From assembly GCF_020076305.1 (NCBI RefSeq), contig NZ_JAIQXE010000001.1, forward strand, positions 1,550,001-1,614,000: DNA of 64,000 nucleotides. Reading direction: 5' to 3'. This stretch comes from Flavihumibacter profundi (lineage in GTDB: Bacteria; Bacteroidota; Bacteroidia; Chitinophagales; Chitinophagaceae). This document shows positions 7,492-15,732 of this stretch, one piece after another. Position numbers and translations under genes: made by a program. The notes under the pieces were generated by a model. The model ran no database searches and had not been told where the DNA came from. It saw only the letters and a list, made by a program, of their open reading frames with translations. Numbering within the stretch: the first letter of the stretch is position 1; each line of letters starts with the position of its first letter.

Positions 7492-9024
7492 TTATTGTTT
7501 ATCCAACCATAAATACCTTTCCCGGTTTTTCTCCAAAACAGCACTGGTATTTACATCTATATGCATAACAAGGGCTGCCTCATTGGCCTTTATCGGCTTC
7601 CACAAGGGCACACCCAATCCATTTGGATTCCCCGTCTTTATAAAATTGGCAAAGTAATCCTGCATAATGGCAGACACTTTATAATCTTCCGGTTCCCATA
7701 CATATGATTTATTGCTGGAAAGGTTTCCCATCGCATATTCTATTTCGGCGGAATGCACAGCCCCCTCTTTTCCACGTGGTCTTGTATAGAGATACCTGTA
7801 TACTGGCCTATGTCCGGTCTGGCTATGTATATCTGCCCATTTCCAGGTACCGTATCCAATGAACCGGTCACCCGCGAGATCAGTTGCCACTTGTTGTACA
7901 TCTGCATCAGTTGCCGCGTTATATAACTGCAAAACTTCAGCAGCTTTACTACCATATAATTTCTGGACAGCTTTTGCGAAATTCTCTTTCGTGGGCTCAT
8001 CTTTTCCCAATAGTGCCTTGTAAGTCATCTCCTCGGCATTCCATCCTACCAGCAATGGCACCAGCGACTGCCCTCCGGCTGCAAATACCTGCAACGGTGA
8101 CTTAGGGAAAAAATAGCCATCGACCGTTATTTTGAACAACTCCCATTCATGGTTAGCTGAAAGCTCGAGTACCTGCTCTGCCGGCATTTTTCGTAATTCA
8201 GCAAGCGATGCAGCTTTAGCCAATGCCGCGAATTTCACCCCATTTTGCTCGGCCTGGGCAAGTGGAACAGCGGATTCCTTTCCTAAAAGAGAACCACTTT
8301 CACCTATTGCACCCGCAATAAGTTGTTTGGATAATGGAGAAGCCATTTGCGCACTTACCGAAAAGGAACCAGCTGATTCACCAGCAATGGTTACCCGACT
8401 GGGATCTCCACCAAACGCCGCGATATTTTGATGCACCCATTGCAGGGCTGCTGCCTGGTCAAGCAATCCATAATTGCCGGATGCATGGTGTGCTGACTCT
8501 TTAGTCAACTCCGGATGCGCAAAAAATCCAAATACATTCAACCGGTAATTTACTGTTACCGCCACGATGCCTTTTCGGCTCATACTTTCACCGTCATAGC
8601 GCAATTCTGAACCATCCCCGGCCATCATGCCTCCACCATAAAAATACACCAGAACTGGAAGGCGCTCTTTGCCCGACCGAGAAGGAGTCCACACATTCAG
8701 GTAAAGACAGTCTTCACTCATGCCATCTGAGCGGAAAGCCATATCGCCAAAAATAGGTCGCTGCATGGCCCGTGGACCGAACTTACCTGCCTTACGAACT
8801 CCCTTCCAGTTTTGCACTGGCTGCGGCTCCCTCCAGCGAAACTGGCCCACAGGTGGCGCTGCAAAGGGAATCCCTTTAAATGAACTGATGCCTGATTCAC
8901 GCAGGCCTTCCAGTGTACCATTGGCAGTTTTAACCATTAGCAGGGTGTTTTCTCCCGCTTCTTGTGCTTTAACCATAGGAATAAAAAAGAAGGTGATGAT
9001 GCCCGCTAAAAAATATTTTTTCAT
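7492..9024 (-). CDS. Type-B carboxylesterase, secreted
   Basis: This 510-residue alpha/beta hydrolase has a Sec signal peptide (ending VKAQ). The nucleophile Ser217 lies in GESAGS, the oxyanion-hole stretch is FYGGGMMAG, the early family signature is EDCLYLNVW, and the acidic and His members of the triad probably lie in WNAEEMTY and AVHSAEIEY. It should hydrolyse carboxylic esters in the periplasm or outside; the natural substrate is unknown. It is the last gene of a five-gene co-directional run (multicopper oxidase, GNAT, alditol-oxidase-like, VOC, esterase) with gaps of 6-25 bp, so it is probably co-transcribed and may act on the same class of substrate. Confidence 0.88.
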   Translation of the reverse strand: MKKYFLAGIITFFFIPMVKAQEAGENTLLMVKTANGTLEGLRESGISSFKGIPFAAPPVGQFRWREPQPVQNWKGVRKAGKFGPRAMQRPIFGDMAFRSDGMSEDCLYLNVWTPSRSGKERLPVLVYFYGGGMMAGDGSELRYDGESMSRKGIVAVTVNYRLNVFGFFAHPELTKESAHHASGNYGLLDQAAALQWVHQNIAAFGGDPSRVTIAGESAGSFSVSAQMASPLSKQLIAGAIGESGSLLGKESAVPLAQAEQNGVKFAALAKAASLAELRKMPAEQVLELSANHEWELFKITVDGYFFPKSPLQVFAAGGQSLVPLLVGWNAEEMTYKALLGKDEPTKENFAKAVQKLYGSKAAEVLQLYNAATDADVQQVATDLAGDRFIGYGTWKWADIHSQTGHRPVYRYLYTRPRGKEGAVHSAEIEYAMGNLSSNKSYVWEPEDYKVSAIMQDYFANFIKTGNPNGLGVPLWKPIKANEAALVMHIDVNTSAVLEKNRERYLWLDKQ

Positions 9025-9030
9025 ACTTAC

Positions 9031-9447
9031 TTACATTATTTGGTTGAACTCCAGCCGCTCTCCATCCGGCCCAAGGATATTAAAATACTTACAGCCATTT
9101 TTCCAGAAAGAAAGGAATACTGGTTGCTCTTCCAGGATAGTATAGCCGCTGTTTTTCAATATTTCAAATGTGGCACCTATATCGTCTACATCAAAAGCAA
9201 TATGGTCAACATGACCATCTTTCCGCAACCTGATTTCTGATAGTTGCTTTTCGGGCATCTGGTATAATTCTATAATAATATCCTTTTGTTGCATCATGAT
9301 GCAGGTGCCATTTTGGCCGTCAAACTTAAAGCCGGACTTCAAGACATTATTAAATCCCAATGACCTGTAAAATAATTCGGACACTTCAATATTGGTAACA
9401 GGTATACCGATATGCTGCAGCTTATTTATTTTGATTTCCTGTTTCAT
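9031..9447 (-). CDS. VOC/glyoxalase-fold protein
   Basis: This 138-residue protein of the vicinal-oxygen-chelate superfamily has two betaalphabetabetabeta modules: LQHIGIPVTNIEVSELFYR opens the first and VDHIAFDVDDIGATFEIL the second. Metal-ligand candidates are His13 in QHIG, a Glu in IIELYQM, the His of DHIAF, and Glu133 in RLEFNQ. Such proteins include glyoxalase I, dioxygenases and fosfomycin-resistance enzymes, and the sequence does not let me choose. There is no signal peptide, so it is cytoplasmic. It lies 6 bp upstream of the esterase gene and 13 bp downstream of the alditol-oxidase-like gene, in the same operon. Confidence 0.8.
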   Translation of the reverse strand: MKQEIKINKLQHIGIPVTNIEVSELFYRSLGFNNVLKSGFKFDGQNGTCIMMQQKDIIIELYQMPEKQLSEIRLRKDGHVDHIAFDVDDIGATFEILKNSGYTILEEQPVFLSFWKNGCKYFNILGPDGERLEFNQIM

Positions 9448-9460
9448 TTAAATATTTCCC

Positions 9461-10825
9461 TTAACTGGTCCATAAATTTTTATGTATAAAATCGTTCCTG
9501 AATTTACCGTTCGGGTCGTACTGGTTCACGAGGTTTTTAAAATCGGACAGTCTTTCTATGCGTGACTGTAATACCGCCGGAGGCATGGCAAATAATTTCG
9601 CCCAATGCGGGCGGGCGTTGAAAGGGGCGAGTTGTTGCTCTACCATCGGCAGGAGCCCGTTTACGATTTCTGTCTCCTGCTTCCATGTGGTATGGATGGC
9701 CAGGCAATCATTTTTATAGCAGGGACTCATCCACAGATCATCTCCCTTAATTGTACGGATCTCAGAAATAAACAAATGCGGGGAAATTTTTTCGTGCAGG
9801 GTTTCCACGGCCATCATCGCTTCATAACCCCTTTCTAATGGTACAAAATACTCCGCCTGCAATTCCTTGCCTGCACTGGGTTTGAAACCCATTTTAAAAT
9901 GCGGCATCCGCTCATACCATGGACCGGCAACACCCATTTGAGGTGTACAATTTTCCGCAGGCTGATCCGCTACCGGGTGCATATTCCGGGTGGCCAGCGT
10001 TGCGCCAAAAAATTCAGCAGGCATGGACGCAGCCCTTGGGTCATCAGCGCGCATCTTGATCCAGACTTCATTCACATTTTTGTTCTTCCAATCGGTAAAG
10101 AGACTTACACTGTAGCCGCTGGAAAGTATGGCATACATGTTTTTCTCCAACTCCCGCATTGGCAGGTTCAGGTAAACAAACTGTTTCATTTCGAATGTGG
10201 GCAACAGGTTGAGTGTGATTTTGATTACTACACCAAGGGTGCCTAAACCAACCACCGCTCCCGGGAACTGGTCTCTATCATTTTGCCTGGATAATACCAC
10301 AAGGTCGCCACTGGCATTCACAAACTCAATGGCTGATACAGCAGTTGAAAGGTTACCACTTGCCATACCGGATCCATGTGTGGCAGTTGCACAGGCGCCT
10401 TCAATCGTAATATGTGGAAGGGATGCAAGATTATGCAGGGCATACCCGTTTTCATGCAGGTATGGTGCCAGTTCACCATAACGCATTCCCGCTTCAACAG
10501 TAACCGTATGATTACTCTTGTCTAAAGCAACTATATGATTCATTTCCTGAAGGGAAACCTGGTTCGCTGTGCTGTCGGCAATTGTATTAAAGGAATGCCT
10601 TGATCCAAGGGCCCGGAGTTGTTTGCATTTTCTTACGATATCCTGCACCTGCCCTACCGTTTTTGGGTAATGTACATGTGTTGTGCTATAGGTAAGGTTT
10701 CCCGACCAATTGGATAATGGCTGTTCGCTCACTGCTTGTTTGTTTGTTTTACATCCGAAATATGGCAACAATATAGTACCACCCAGCAATACGGAAGATG
10801 TCCTGAGAAATTCTCTTTTATCCAT
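9461..10825 (-). CDS. FAD-linked oxidase of the alditol/aldonolactone oxidase family, exported
   Basis: This 454-residue protein has an N-terminal PCMH-type FAD domain and a C-terminal aldonolactone-oxidase-type domain. RALGSRHSFN contains His77 at the position that carries covalent FAD in alditol oxidases, and CATATHGSGM is the second flavin-binding loop. The family oxidises polyols or sugar lactones with oxygen, giving H2O2. The N-terminus KREFLRTSSVLLGG then LPYFGC looks like a Tat-type signal with KR in place of RR and a possible lipobox Cys25, so export is likely. It shares an operon with a multicopper oxidase and a carboxylesterase, which suggests extracytoplasmic oxidation of a sugar-derived or lactone compound. 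The substrate is not deducible. Confidence 0.78.
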   Translation of the reverse strand: MDKREFLRTSSVLLGGTILLPYFGCKTNKQAVSEQPLSNWSGNLTYSTTHVHYPKTVGQVQDIVRKCKQLRALGSRHSFNTIADSTANQVSLQEMNHIVALDKSNHTVTVEAGMRYGELAPYLHENGYALHNLASLPHITIEGACATATHGSGMASGNLSTAVSAIEFVNASGDLVVLSRQNDRDQFPGAVVGLGTLGVVIKITLNLLPTFEMKQFVYLNLPMRELEKNMYAILSSGYSVSLFTDWKNKNVNEVWIKMRADDPRAASMPAEFFGATLATRNMHPVADQPAENCTPQMGVAGPWYERMPHFKMGFKPSAGKELQAEYFVPLERGYEAMMAVETLHEKISPHLFISEIRTIKGDDLWMSPCYKNDCLAIHTTWKQETEIVNGLLPMVEQQLAPFNARPHWAKLFAMPPAVLQSRIERLSDFKNLVNQYDPNGKFRNDFIHKNLWTS

Positions 10826-10845
10826 AAAATTACTGTTAGTGGAAT

Positions 10846-11328
10846 TTACATCTTAAAAACATAAAATACTGTATCAACTGCCATCCTGGGAAATCTTCCA
10901 GGCAATTGCCCGGCGTCTATCCTTGTAAACCCATTCTTTTCATAAAAGCGATGCGCTGCTTTCAGTAACTCAACCGTCCCAAGATAAACTTCCCGGCCTT
11001 TGTGGCCGGATACCCAATCCAGGGCCGTTTTCCACAACTTTTGCGCAATACCCAATTCCATACCACGGTATGCTTTGGCCACGAACATCTTCCGAAGTGC
11101 AAAACCACCACCGCCAAAATCAAGTAAGCCTATAGTGCCAACAACTTTACCATCCAGGCATGCAACCCAAAAATTACCCTCGCCTATAAAATAATAGGAA
11201 GGGATATCCAATAGGTCGGGCTGGTCAGCTGCCGTAACCGGAACACCAAATTCAATTTGCTGGATGGTAAGGATTAAGTCTATAACATCCTGTGCCTGGG
11301 AGGCAACAAAGCGTTGTATGAAAATCAT
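10846..11328 (-). CDS. GNAT-family N-acetyltransferase
   Basis: This 160-residue protein has the GNAT fold. A beta-strand VVGTIGLLDF is followed by LRKMFVAKAYRGMELGIAQK, the motif A region where the pantetheine pyrophosphate of acetyl-CoA binds (here R-G-M-E-L-G, a mild variant of R/Q-x-x-G-x-G/A), and AAHRFYEKNGF is the usual motif B. It probably transfers an acetyl group to an amine of a small molecule or protein in the cytoplasm; the acceptor is unknown. It lies 20 bp upstream of the flavin oxidase gene and 25 bp downstream of the multicopper oxidase gene, all on one strand. Confidence 0.8.
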   Translation of the reverse strand: MIFIQRFVASQAQDVIDLILTIQQIEFGVPVTAADQPDLLDIPSYYFIGEGNFWVACLDGKVVGTIGLLDFGGGGFALRKMFVAKAYRGMELGIAQKLWKTALDWVSGHKGREVYLGTVELLKAAHRFYEKNGFTRIDAGQLPGRFPRMAVDTVFYVFKM

Positions 11329-11353
11329 GCAGTTTTGGTTAATACCAGTAAAA

Positions 11354-13330
11354 TTAATGCACCTGGAATGATTTGCTTAGGACAATGGTGCCTTCATAAT
11401 TTTTTACTGCAAACAAATAATTCCCTGGCTTCTCCGGATTAAACTGAAAATCCATTGTCTGGCCAATTGTTACAGATTGATCTGCAGCAAGCTTTTGGGT
11501 TTGCTGGTTAACAGCAAGTTCAGCGCCGTCCCTGGCCATTTCACGCCATTTAAATGGAAGCCCGTTTAGCAAAAGGGAAACATTTAAATCAGGCCCAAGG
11601 GCAGTAATATTGATTATCCTGAAACGATAGTTCATACCTCTTTGCAGCGTTACTGTATCAATATTCATTTTCCCATTCAGGAAAAATAAACTGGGAACTA
11701 TATTTGTACCGCCCTGGCCGATAACAAATATTTTTTCCCTGACGTTGCTGAATTTTTCCCCCGGCTCCTTTACGATCAGGGCACCATACATTCCCTTCAG
11801 CAACTGCATGGTGTGCATATGGGTATGGTAAATAAATGTGCCTGCCCTTGGTGGCGTCAAGTGCACTATAAATGAATCGCCTGGCATGATCATCGGTGCC
11901 AATTCACTGCCCCTGTTTCCCCAACCAGCTACACCATCAAAATAACTTTCAATTTCGAGCCCATGCCAGTGAACAGTTGTTGCCTCGGGCAAATGATTGA
12001 TTATTTTTATGGAGACTGGCTTCCCCCTTTCAAGTATTAGTGGCGGACCAGGAATACTTTCCTTTGCATCAGTCAAAATATTACCTTCCCGTATTACAAA
12101 TCCATATCCCGTTAAGGTATCATACCAGTTTTTCTTTTCCTGCAGGATCATCGTAATAGAACGTTCAGTGCTTTTCAGTTCAGGCTTTGTACTAATTTTT
12201 TCAAGTGATGGCGTAATATTTATTCCCATAATAAGTCCCCCCATGCCATTCCTCGCATGTGTTGTAATATCATTCATCTGCTGCTCTGTCATCTCTGCTG
12301 TTTCCCGCAGGAATGACCCGGCCATCATATGAACCAGCGTATGGCAATGGAACAACCAATTGCCTTCCCGCTCCGGCGTCCAGGTAACCGAAAGGGTTTC
12401 ATGGGGCAGCATAAGTTCCGTTACAGCCAGGTAACGGTCTTTTTCTTTGAAAACATTATCGCTGTTTCCATTTCCCCGGCTGTTTACCGAAAAATAAAAA
12501 CCATGTAAGTGCATCGGATGCACCTGGTTACTGGCATTGATCAGCCTCCAGTGAACCGGCCGGTCTTTTGGATAACTCAACCGCTCTGTATAAGGCCACG
12601 TAAGTCCATTCAATGCGAGCTCCTCACGGTCAAATGTTGCCTGGCTGTTTATGGTATCATTCCAGATACTTACCATCAGTATCCTTTCTTCCGGGTCTGG
12701 TTTGGTATTTGGCGGGTCTACTATGAATGCCCCGAATAGCTGGCTGTCCTCAAAAAATGGCAAGCCAGGGGAACCAGTTTTAAGCGTTCCGTCAGATGCC
12801 CAGTAAAAATAAGTTCCCGCCTTTCCTGCTTTGAACTGTACCTTATATTTTTTATTAAACGGAATGGAAACACTGTCGCCGGAATTTGCGTTGTGGGTGT
12901 GGAAACCTCGTAAAACCAATGGTGAACCAGGTATCGTATTTTTTATTTCAGCATTGATGATAGTCCCTTCAGGAACCCGTATAAGCGGGCCGGGCAGTTG
13001 CAATGGCTTGTCTGCTTCTGCAAAAGCATGTACCCGCAATCCATTCCCATCATGCGTTTCAGGATACCAGGTACCTGTGCGGGCCTCCAGTCTCAGGTAA
13101 AGAATTCCATTTCGCATTTCTCCGGCAGGATTCCGGTTATCATTTATTGCTATTTCCCCTGCTGATCCATTAAGCGTTGTTTTGGCGCTGCTTAATGCCT
13201 TCCCGCATGAAATGATATTTTTCTTTCCATACCATGGACCGGAAAAATCATTCTGGGAATTGGAAAATTTAAACGTACTGGGAAAAAAGAGGAAAATAGA
13301 ATAGCCAGATACTAGAAAGAACTTCTTCAT
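11354..13330 (-). CDS. Multicopper oxidase with four cupredoxin domains and swapped motif order
   Basis: I start at the ATG at 13330, where a signal peptide MKKFFLVSGYSIFLFF begins; an upstream ATG at 13396 would add 22 non-signal residues. The product is 658 residues with four cupredoxin-like parts. Domain 1 (about 80-205) has lost copper ligands. Domain 2 carries HPMHLHG (His271, 274, 276) and HCHTLVH (His328, Cys329, His330, His334). Domain 3 carries HWHG (454, 456) and YHTH (502, 504). Domain 4 (about 535-658) lacks ligands. All ten residues for the type 1 site and trinuclear cluster are present, but the usual C-terminal motifs precede the usual N-terminal ones. The residue at the type 1 axial position appears to be Ser. 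It should oxidise phenols, metals or similar with O2 in the periplasm. Confidence 0.88.
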   Translation of the reverse strand: MKKFFLVSGYSIFLFFPSTFKFSNSQNDFSGPWYGKKNIISCGKALSSAKTTLNGSAGEIAINDNRNPAGEMRNGILYLRLEARTGTWYPETHDGNGLRVHAFAEADKPLQLPGPLIRVPEGTIINAEIKNTIPGSPLVLRGFHTHNANSGDSVSIPFNKKYKVQFKAGKAGTYFYWASDGTLKTGSPGLPFFEDSQLFGAFIVDPPNTKPDPEERILMVSIWNDTINSQATFDREELALNGLTWPYTERLSYPKDRPVHWRLINASNQVHPMHLHGFYFSVNSRGNGNSDNVFKEKDRYLAVTELMLPHETLSVTWTPEREGNWLFHCHTLVHMMAGSFLRETAEMTEQQMNDITTHARNGMGGLIMGINITPSLEKISTKPELKSTERSITMILQEKKNWYDTLTGYGFVIREGNILTDAKESIPGPPLILERGKPVSIKIINHLPEATTVHWHGLEIESYFDGVAGWGNRGSELAPMIMPGDSFIVHLTPPRAGTFIYHTHMHTMQLLKGMYGALIVKEPGEKFSNVREKIFVIGQGGTNIVPSLFFLNGKMNIDTVTLQRGMNYRFRIINITALGPDLNVSLLLNGLPFKWREMARDGAELAVNQQTQKLAADQSVTIGQTMDFQFNPEKPGNYLFAVKNYEGTIVLSKSFQVH

Positions 13331-13434
13331 GGCAATCGGCATTATCCCATAATATACGCAATTATAATAATGAATATTCTTATAATTTCTCCACAATGGG
13401 TGTTAGAAACCGATAGAGGACTACCATTCTGGCT

Positions 13435-13854
13435 TTATTTTTCGGTGGACCTGGTAAAAAAGTAATACCCCAAAAAACTGGCAGAAAGGCAAAATGCCAT
13501 AATCGCCAACGAGTGTATACCCAAAGGCTGTGTATAATAAATGATGGTGAGTGCCGCACCAATTCCGGCTAAAATTGAAAACCATTTGATATTTACATTA
13601 CCATCTTCTTTTGGACTTGACTGCAAAATGGAGGAGGCAATATTCTCAGGGATACCTTTATCGACAATCTTATTCCTGATGCGATGATCCATGATCCTTT
13701 TCATAATGGCAATAATAAACACCATAAATAACCCCACTATGAAAATCATTGCACATATCCTGAATATTTCCATTGCCCTATAATCGTAATCACTCTGGGC
13801 GCTAGCTAAAAAGGGCAATGTAATTGCGGCTGAAATACTGAGTACTTTTTTCAT
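13435..13854 (-). CDS. Membrane protein of the ECF sigma unit (DUF6249-like)
   Basis: This 139-residue protein starts at the ATG at 13854, where a signal-like segment (MKKVLSISAAITLPFLASAQ) begins; an in-frame ATG 21 bp upstream is less likely. After cleavage it has one membrane span (FRICAMIFIVGLFMVFIIA), a cytoplasmic-looking basic loop with KIVDKGIPENI, and two more spans before the C-terminus. This resembles the small DUF6249-type membrane proteins often found after sigma/anti-sigma pairs in Bacteroidota, but the family call is from memory. It lies 62 bp downstream of the anti-sigma gene and about 105 bp upstream of the multicopper oxidase start. Function unknown. Confidence 0.6.
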   Translation of the reverse strand: MKKVLSISAAITLPFLASAQSDYDYRAMEIFRICAMIFIVGLFMVFIIAIMKRIMDHRIRNKIVDKGIPENIASSILQSSPKEDGNVNIKWFSILAGIGAALTIIYYTQPLGIHSLAIMAFCLSASFLGYYFFTRSTEK

Positions 13855-13916
13855 ATCAATTGCTGTTAATGTCATTTATTTATTTGACCCGCTTATGGTG
13901 TAAATGTTGCAATGAT

Positions 13917-14360
13917 TCAATAGAAATTTAATGCTTTCATTTTCTTTTGATAAGCCTTATACATATCAAACCCCAGGAATACCAGTAAAGCCAGTACCGG
14001 TATCAAAATCAGCAGGAAAATAAGCGGGGTCAGGCTACTGCGCAATGCTTTCAAATCAGTCCGCAGGAAATACCCACCAATCACAAACACCAGCAGCACA
14101 AAACCTGCAAGCCACCATTCAAAATAGGTATCCCATAAATTCTTATTGGCCGGTAATTTCTCCATGACTAATGCTGCAAGGTCAAAATCGAAAGCTGCTT
14201 GCTCCTGCCCTTCAATGCCGGCAAATAATCTTTTGTATTGCGTTGCTTTTACCCTGCAATGCCCGCAAACCTGCATATGGTCCAGGTTTACCTTTGTACA
14301 TTGGCTGGCATCCAAAACATATTCCTGGATTTCTATATCAGTAAGATGGTTGTCAATCAT
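13917..14360 (-). CDS. Zinc-finger anti-sigma factor, membrane-bound
   Basis: This 147-residue protein has an N-terminal cytoplasmic part carrying His28-x3-Cys32-x2-Cys35 (HMQVCGHC), the zinc-binding anti-sigma signature. Two hydrophobic spans follow (residues about 84-102 and 112-130) and a short basic tail. It overlaps the upstream ECF sigma gene by 4 bp (14357-14360), so the two are translationally coupled and the protein most likely sequesters that sigma factor until an envelope or redox signal arrives. The HxxxCxxC form can act as a thiol redox switch in some relatives; whether it does here is unknown. Confidence 0.82.
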   Translation of the reverse strand: MIDNHLTDIEIQEYVLDASQCTKVNLDHMQVCGHCRVKATQYKRLFAGIEGQEQAAFDFDLAALVMEKLPANKNLWDTYFEWWLAGFVLLVFVIGGYFLRTDLKALRSSLTPLIFLLILIPVLALLVFLGFDMYKAYQKKMKALNFY

Positions 14361-14971
14361 AGCTGTTCCATTTTATACATGGGCATTAAACGATTCCTTA
14401 AGGTTTTCCTGGCACGGAATAAATAGCTTTTCACAGTCCCTTCAGGCAATTGGGTTATTTCCGCTATTTCGGAATAACTTAAATCCTCATTATGGTATAA
14501 TGTAACCAGGGTTTTGAAAAGGGGCGACAGCCTGTCAATTTCCAGTTTTAAAATCCCGGCCAGTTCTTTCTTTGATAAAATATTTTCTGCTTCATTAGCG
14601 AGGCTGCCATTTTCAGCAGAATAAAGGCTTTCCAGGGAAATATTCCCGGCATCTTCACTATCACTGGAATTTTCAACCAGGACCAACTTTTTTTTCCTTA
14701 GGTAATTAACGGCAGAATTGTAAGCAATCTGTCCGACCCATGTAGAAAGTTTTGACTGGAACCTGAACCCTTTCAGGCTTTGGAAGACCTTCAGGTAAAC
14801 ATCCTGGGCAATGTCTTTCCGGTCTTCCTTATTATCGACCATTTTAAAAATAATCTGCGCCACCAACCCTTCCGTACGCTGTATAATAACCTGGAAGGCA
14901 TTTGTGTCGCCATGCAATACCCTTTCAACCAGCGGTTGATCCTCCAGCTTTTTATTAAACTTTAAGTCCAT
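14357..14971 (-). CDS. ECF-type RNA polymerase sigma factor
   Basis: This 204-residue sigma-70-family protein has region 2 around DRKDIAQDVYLKVFQSLKGF and LSTWVGQIAYNSAVNYLRKKK, and region 4 around LSYSEIAEITQLPEGTVKSYL with FRARKTLRNRL, giving the two-domain ECF layout. The linker (residues about 100-135) is acidic and serine-rich. It heads a co-directional series: anti-sigma (4-bp overlap), a small membrane protein, then the multicopper oxidase operon. Control of those genes by this factor is a reasonable inference. A short palindrome TACCTGAGGTA (14989-14999) lies 18 bp upstream of the start codon. Confidence 0.9.
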   Translation of the reverse strand: MDLKFNKKLEDQPLVERVLHGDTNAFQVIIQRTEGLVAQIIFKMVDNKEDRKDIAQDVYLKVFQSLKGFRFQSKLSTWVGQIAYNSAVNYLRKKKLVLVENSSDSEDAGNISLESLYSAENGSLANEAENILSKKELAGILKLEIDRLSPLFKTLVTLYHNEDLSYSEIAEITQLPEGTVKSYLFRARKTLRNRLMPMYKMEQL

Positions 14972-15028
14972 TTGAAGGAATAGACCCTTACCTGAGGTAT
15001 TTGTTGCATAAAAGAAACTTTTTTTTGT

Positions 15029-15289
15029 TTACTGCCCTTCAGTCTTCTTATAAATTTCCTTCCCCCATTTAACCTTATCCCAAATTCTCTCATGAAAGAA
15101 ATAACCGAGCGTTGTGTAAACATTACTTACGATCATAAACCCAAATGCAACCTTAACCTGGCCTGTAAAAAGGTATATTGAAACAAAATCCAGGATTAAT
15201 ATGACAACCCTGTAACTAACTGTTTTTACAATTGACCGGGAAAGTGTCTCTTCTGAATGATGTATGCCAGGGTGGAGTTTTTCAATCAT
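15029..15289 (-). CDS. DUF2061 small membrane protein
   Basis: This 86-residue protein matches the DUF2061 pattern. A short polar N-terminus with HHSEETLSRSIVKTVSYR leads into two hydrophobic segments (VVILILDFVSIYLFTG and VAFGFMIVSNVYTTLGYFF). The end, HERIWDKVKWG, is the family's conserved tail. The family's function is not established. It lies 10 bp downstream of a universal stress protein gene and in the same orientation as an OsmC gene, so the three may form a small stress-response cluster. Confidence 0.82.
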   Translation of the reverse strand: MIEKLHPGIHHSEETLSRSIVKTVSYRVVILILDFVSIYLFTGQVKVAFGFMIVSNVYTTLGYFFHERIWDKVKWGKEIYKKTEGQ

Positions 15290-15299
15290 AGCTTTATCG

Positions 15300-15722
15300 T
15301 CATTTAGATGGAATAACTAATAAAGGCTTCTTCGAATGCCTTATCACTTTTTCCGCAACACTTCCGAGAAGCAAATGCGTTAGTCCAGTCCTGCCATGCG
15401 TACCTAAAACAATTAAGTCTGCCCCCCATTCATCTGCAACGCTTAAAATAGCCTCAAATGGGTTTCCACTTTCAACAAAAGTCACAACTTTTACATCCTT
15501 GAATAATTTACCAACCAGTAATTGTTGGTTTTTCCTGAAGTCACCTTCCATAATTTTCTCGAATTCTCCCGCAGTAATGCTGCCCTCGGTTATTAACCCT
15601 CTTGTATCAACCACGCTGATTAAGGCAATTTCCGCATTTAATTGCTGTCCGATTTTCAACCCTTCTAAAGCAATCTTTTCAGAAAATTGCCCATCGTCAA
15701 TAGCTATTAATATTTTTTTCAT
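15300..15722 (-). CDS. Universal stress protein (UspA family)
   Basis: I start at the ATG at 15722 (MKKILIAIDD), the standard family beginning; longer in-frame starts at 15731 or 15764 would run close to or into the upstream OsmC gene. The 140-residue product has the nucleotide-binding signature GTHGRTGLTHLLLGS (G-x2-G-x9-G-S) near the end, followed by KKPLLVIP, as in ATP-binding UspA proteins. It is cytoplasmic. Its position between OsmC and DUF2061 genes points to general stress or growth-arrest protection. Confidence 0.88.
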   Translation of the reverse strand: MKKILIAIDDGQFSEKIALEGLKIGQQLNAEIALISVVDTRGLITEGSITAGEFEKIMEGDFRKNQQLLVGKLFKDVKVVTFVESGNPFEAILSVADEWGADLIVLGTHGRTGLTHLLLGSVAEKVIRHSKKPLLVIPSK

Positions 15723-15732
15723 GACTGTCATT

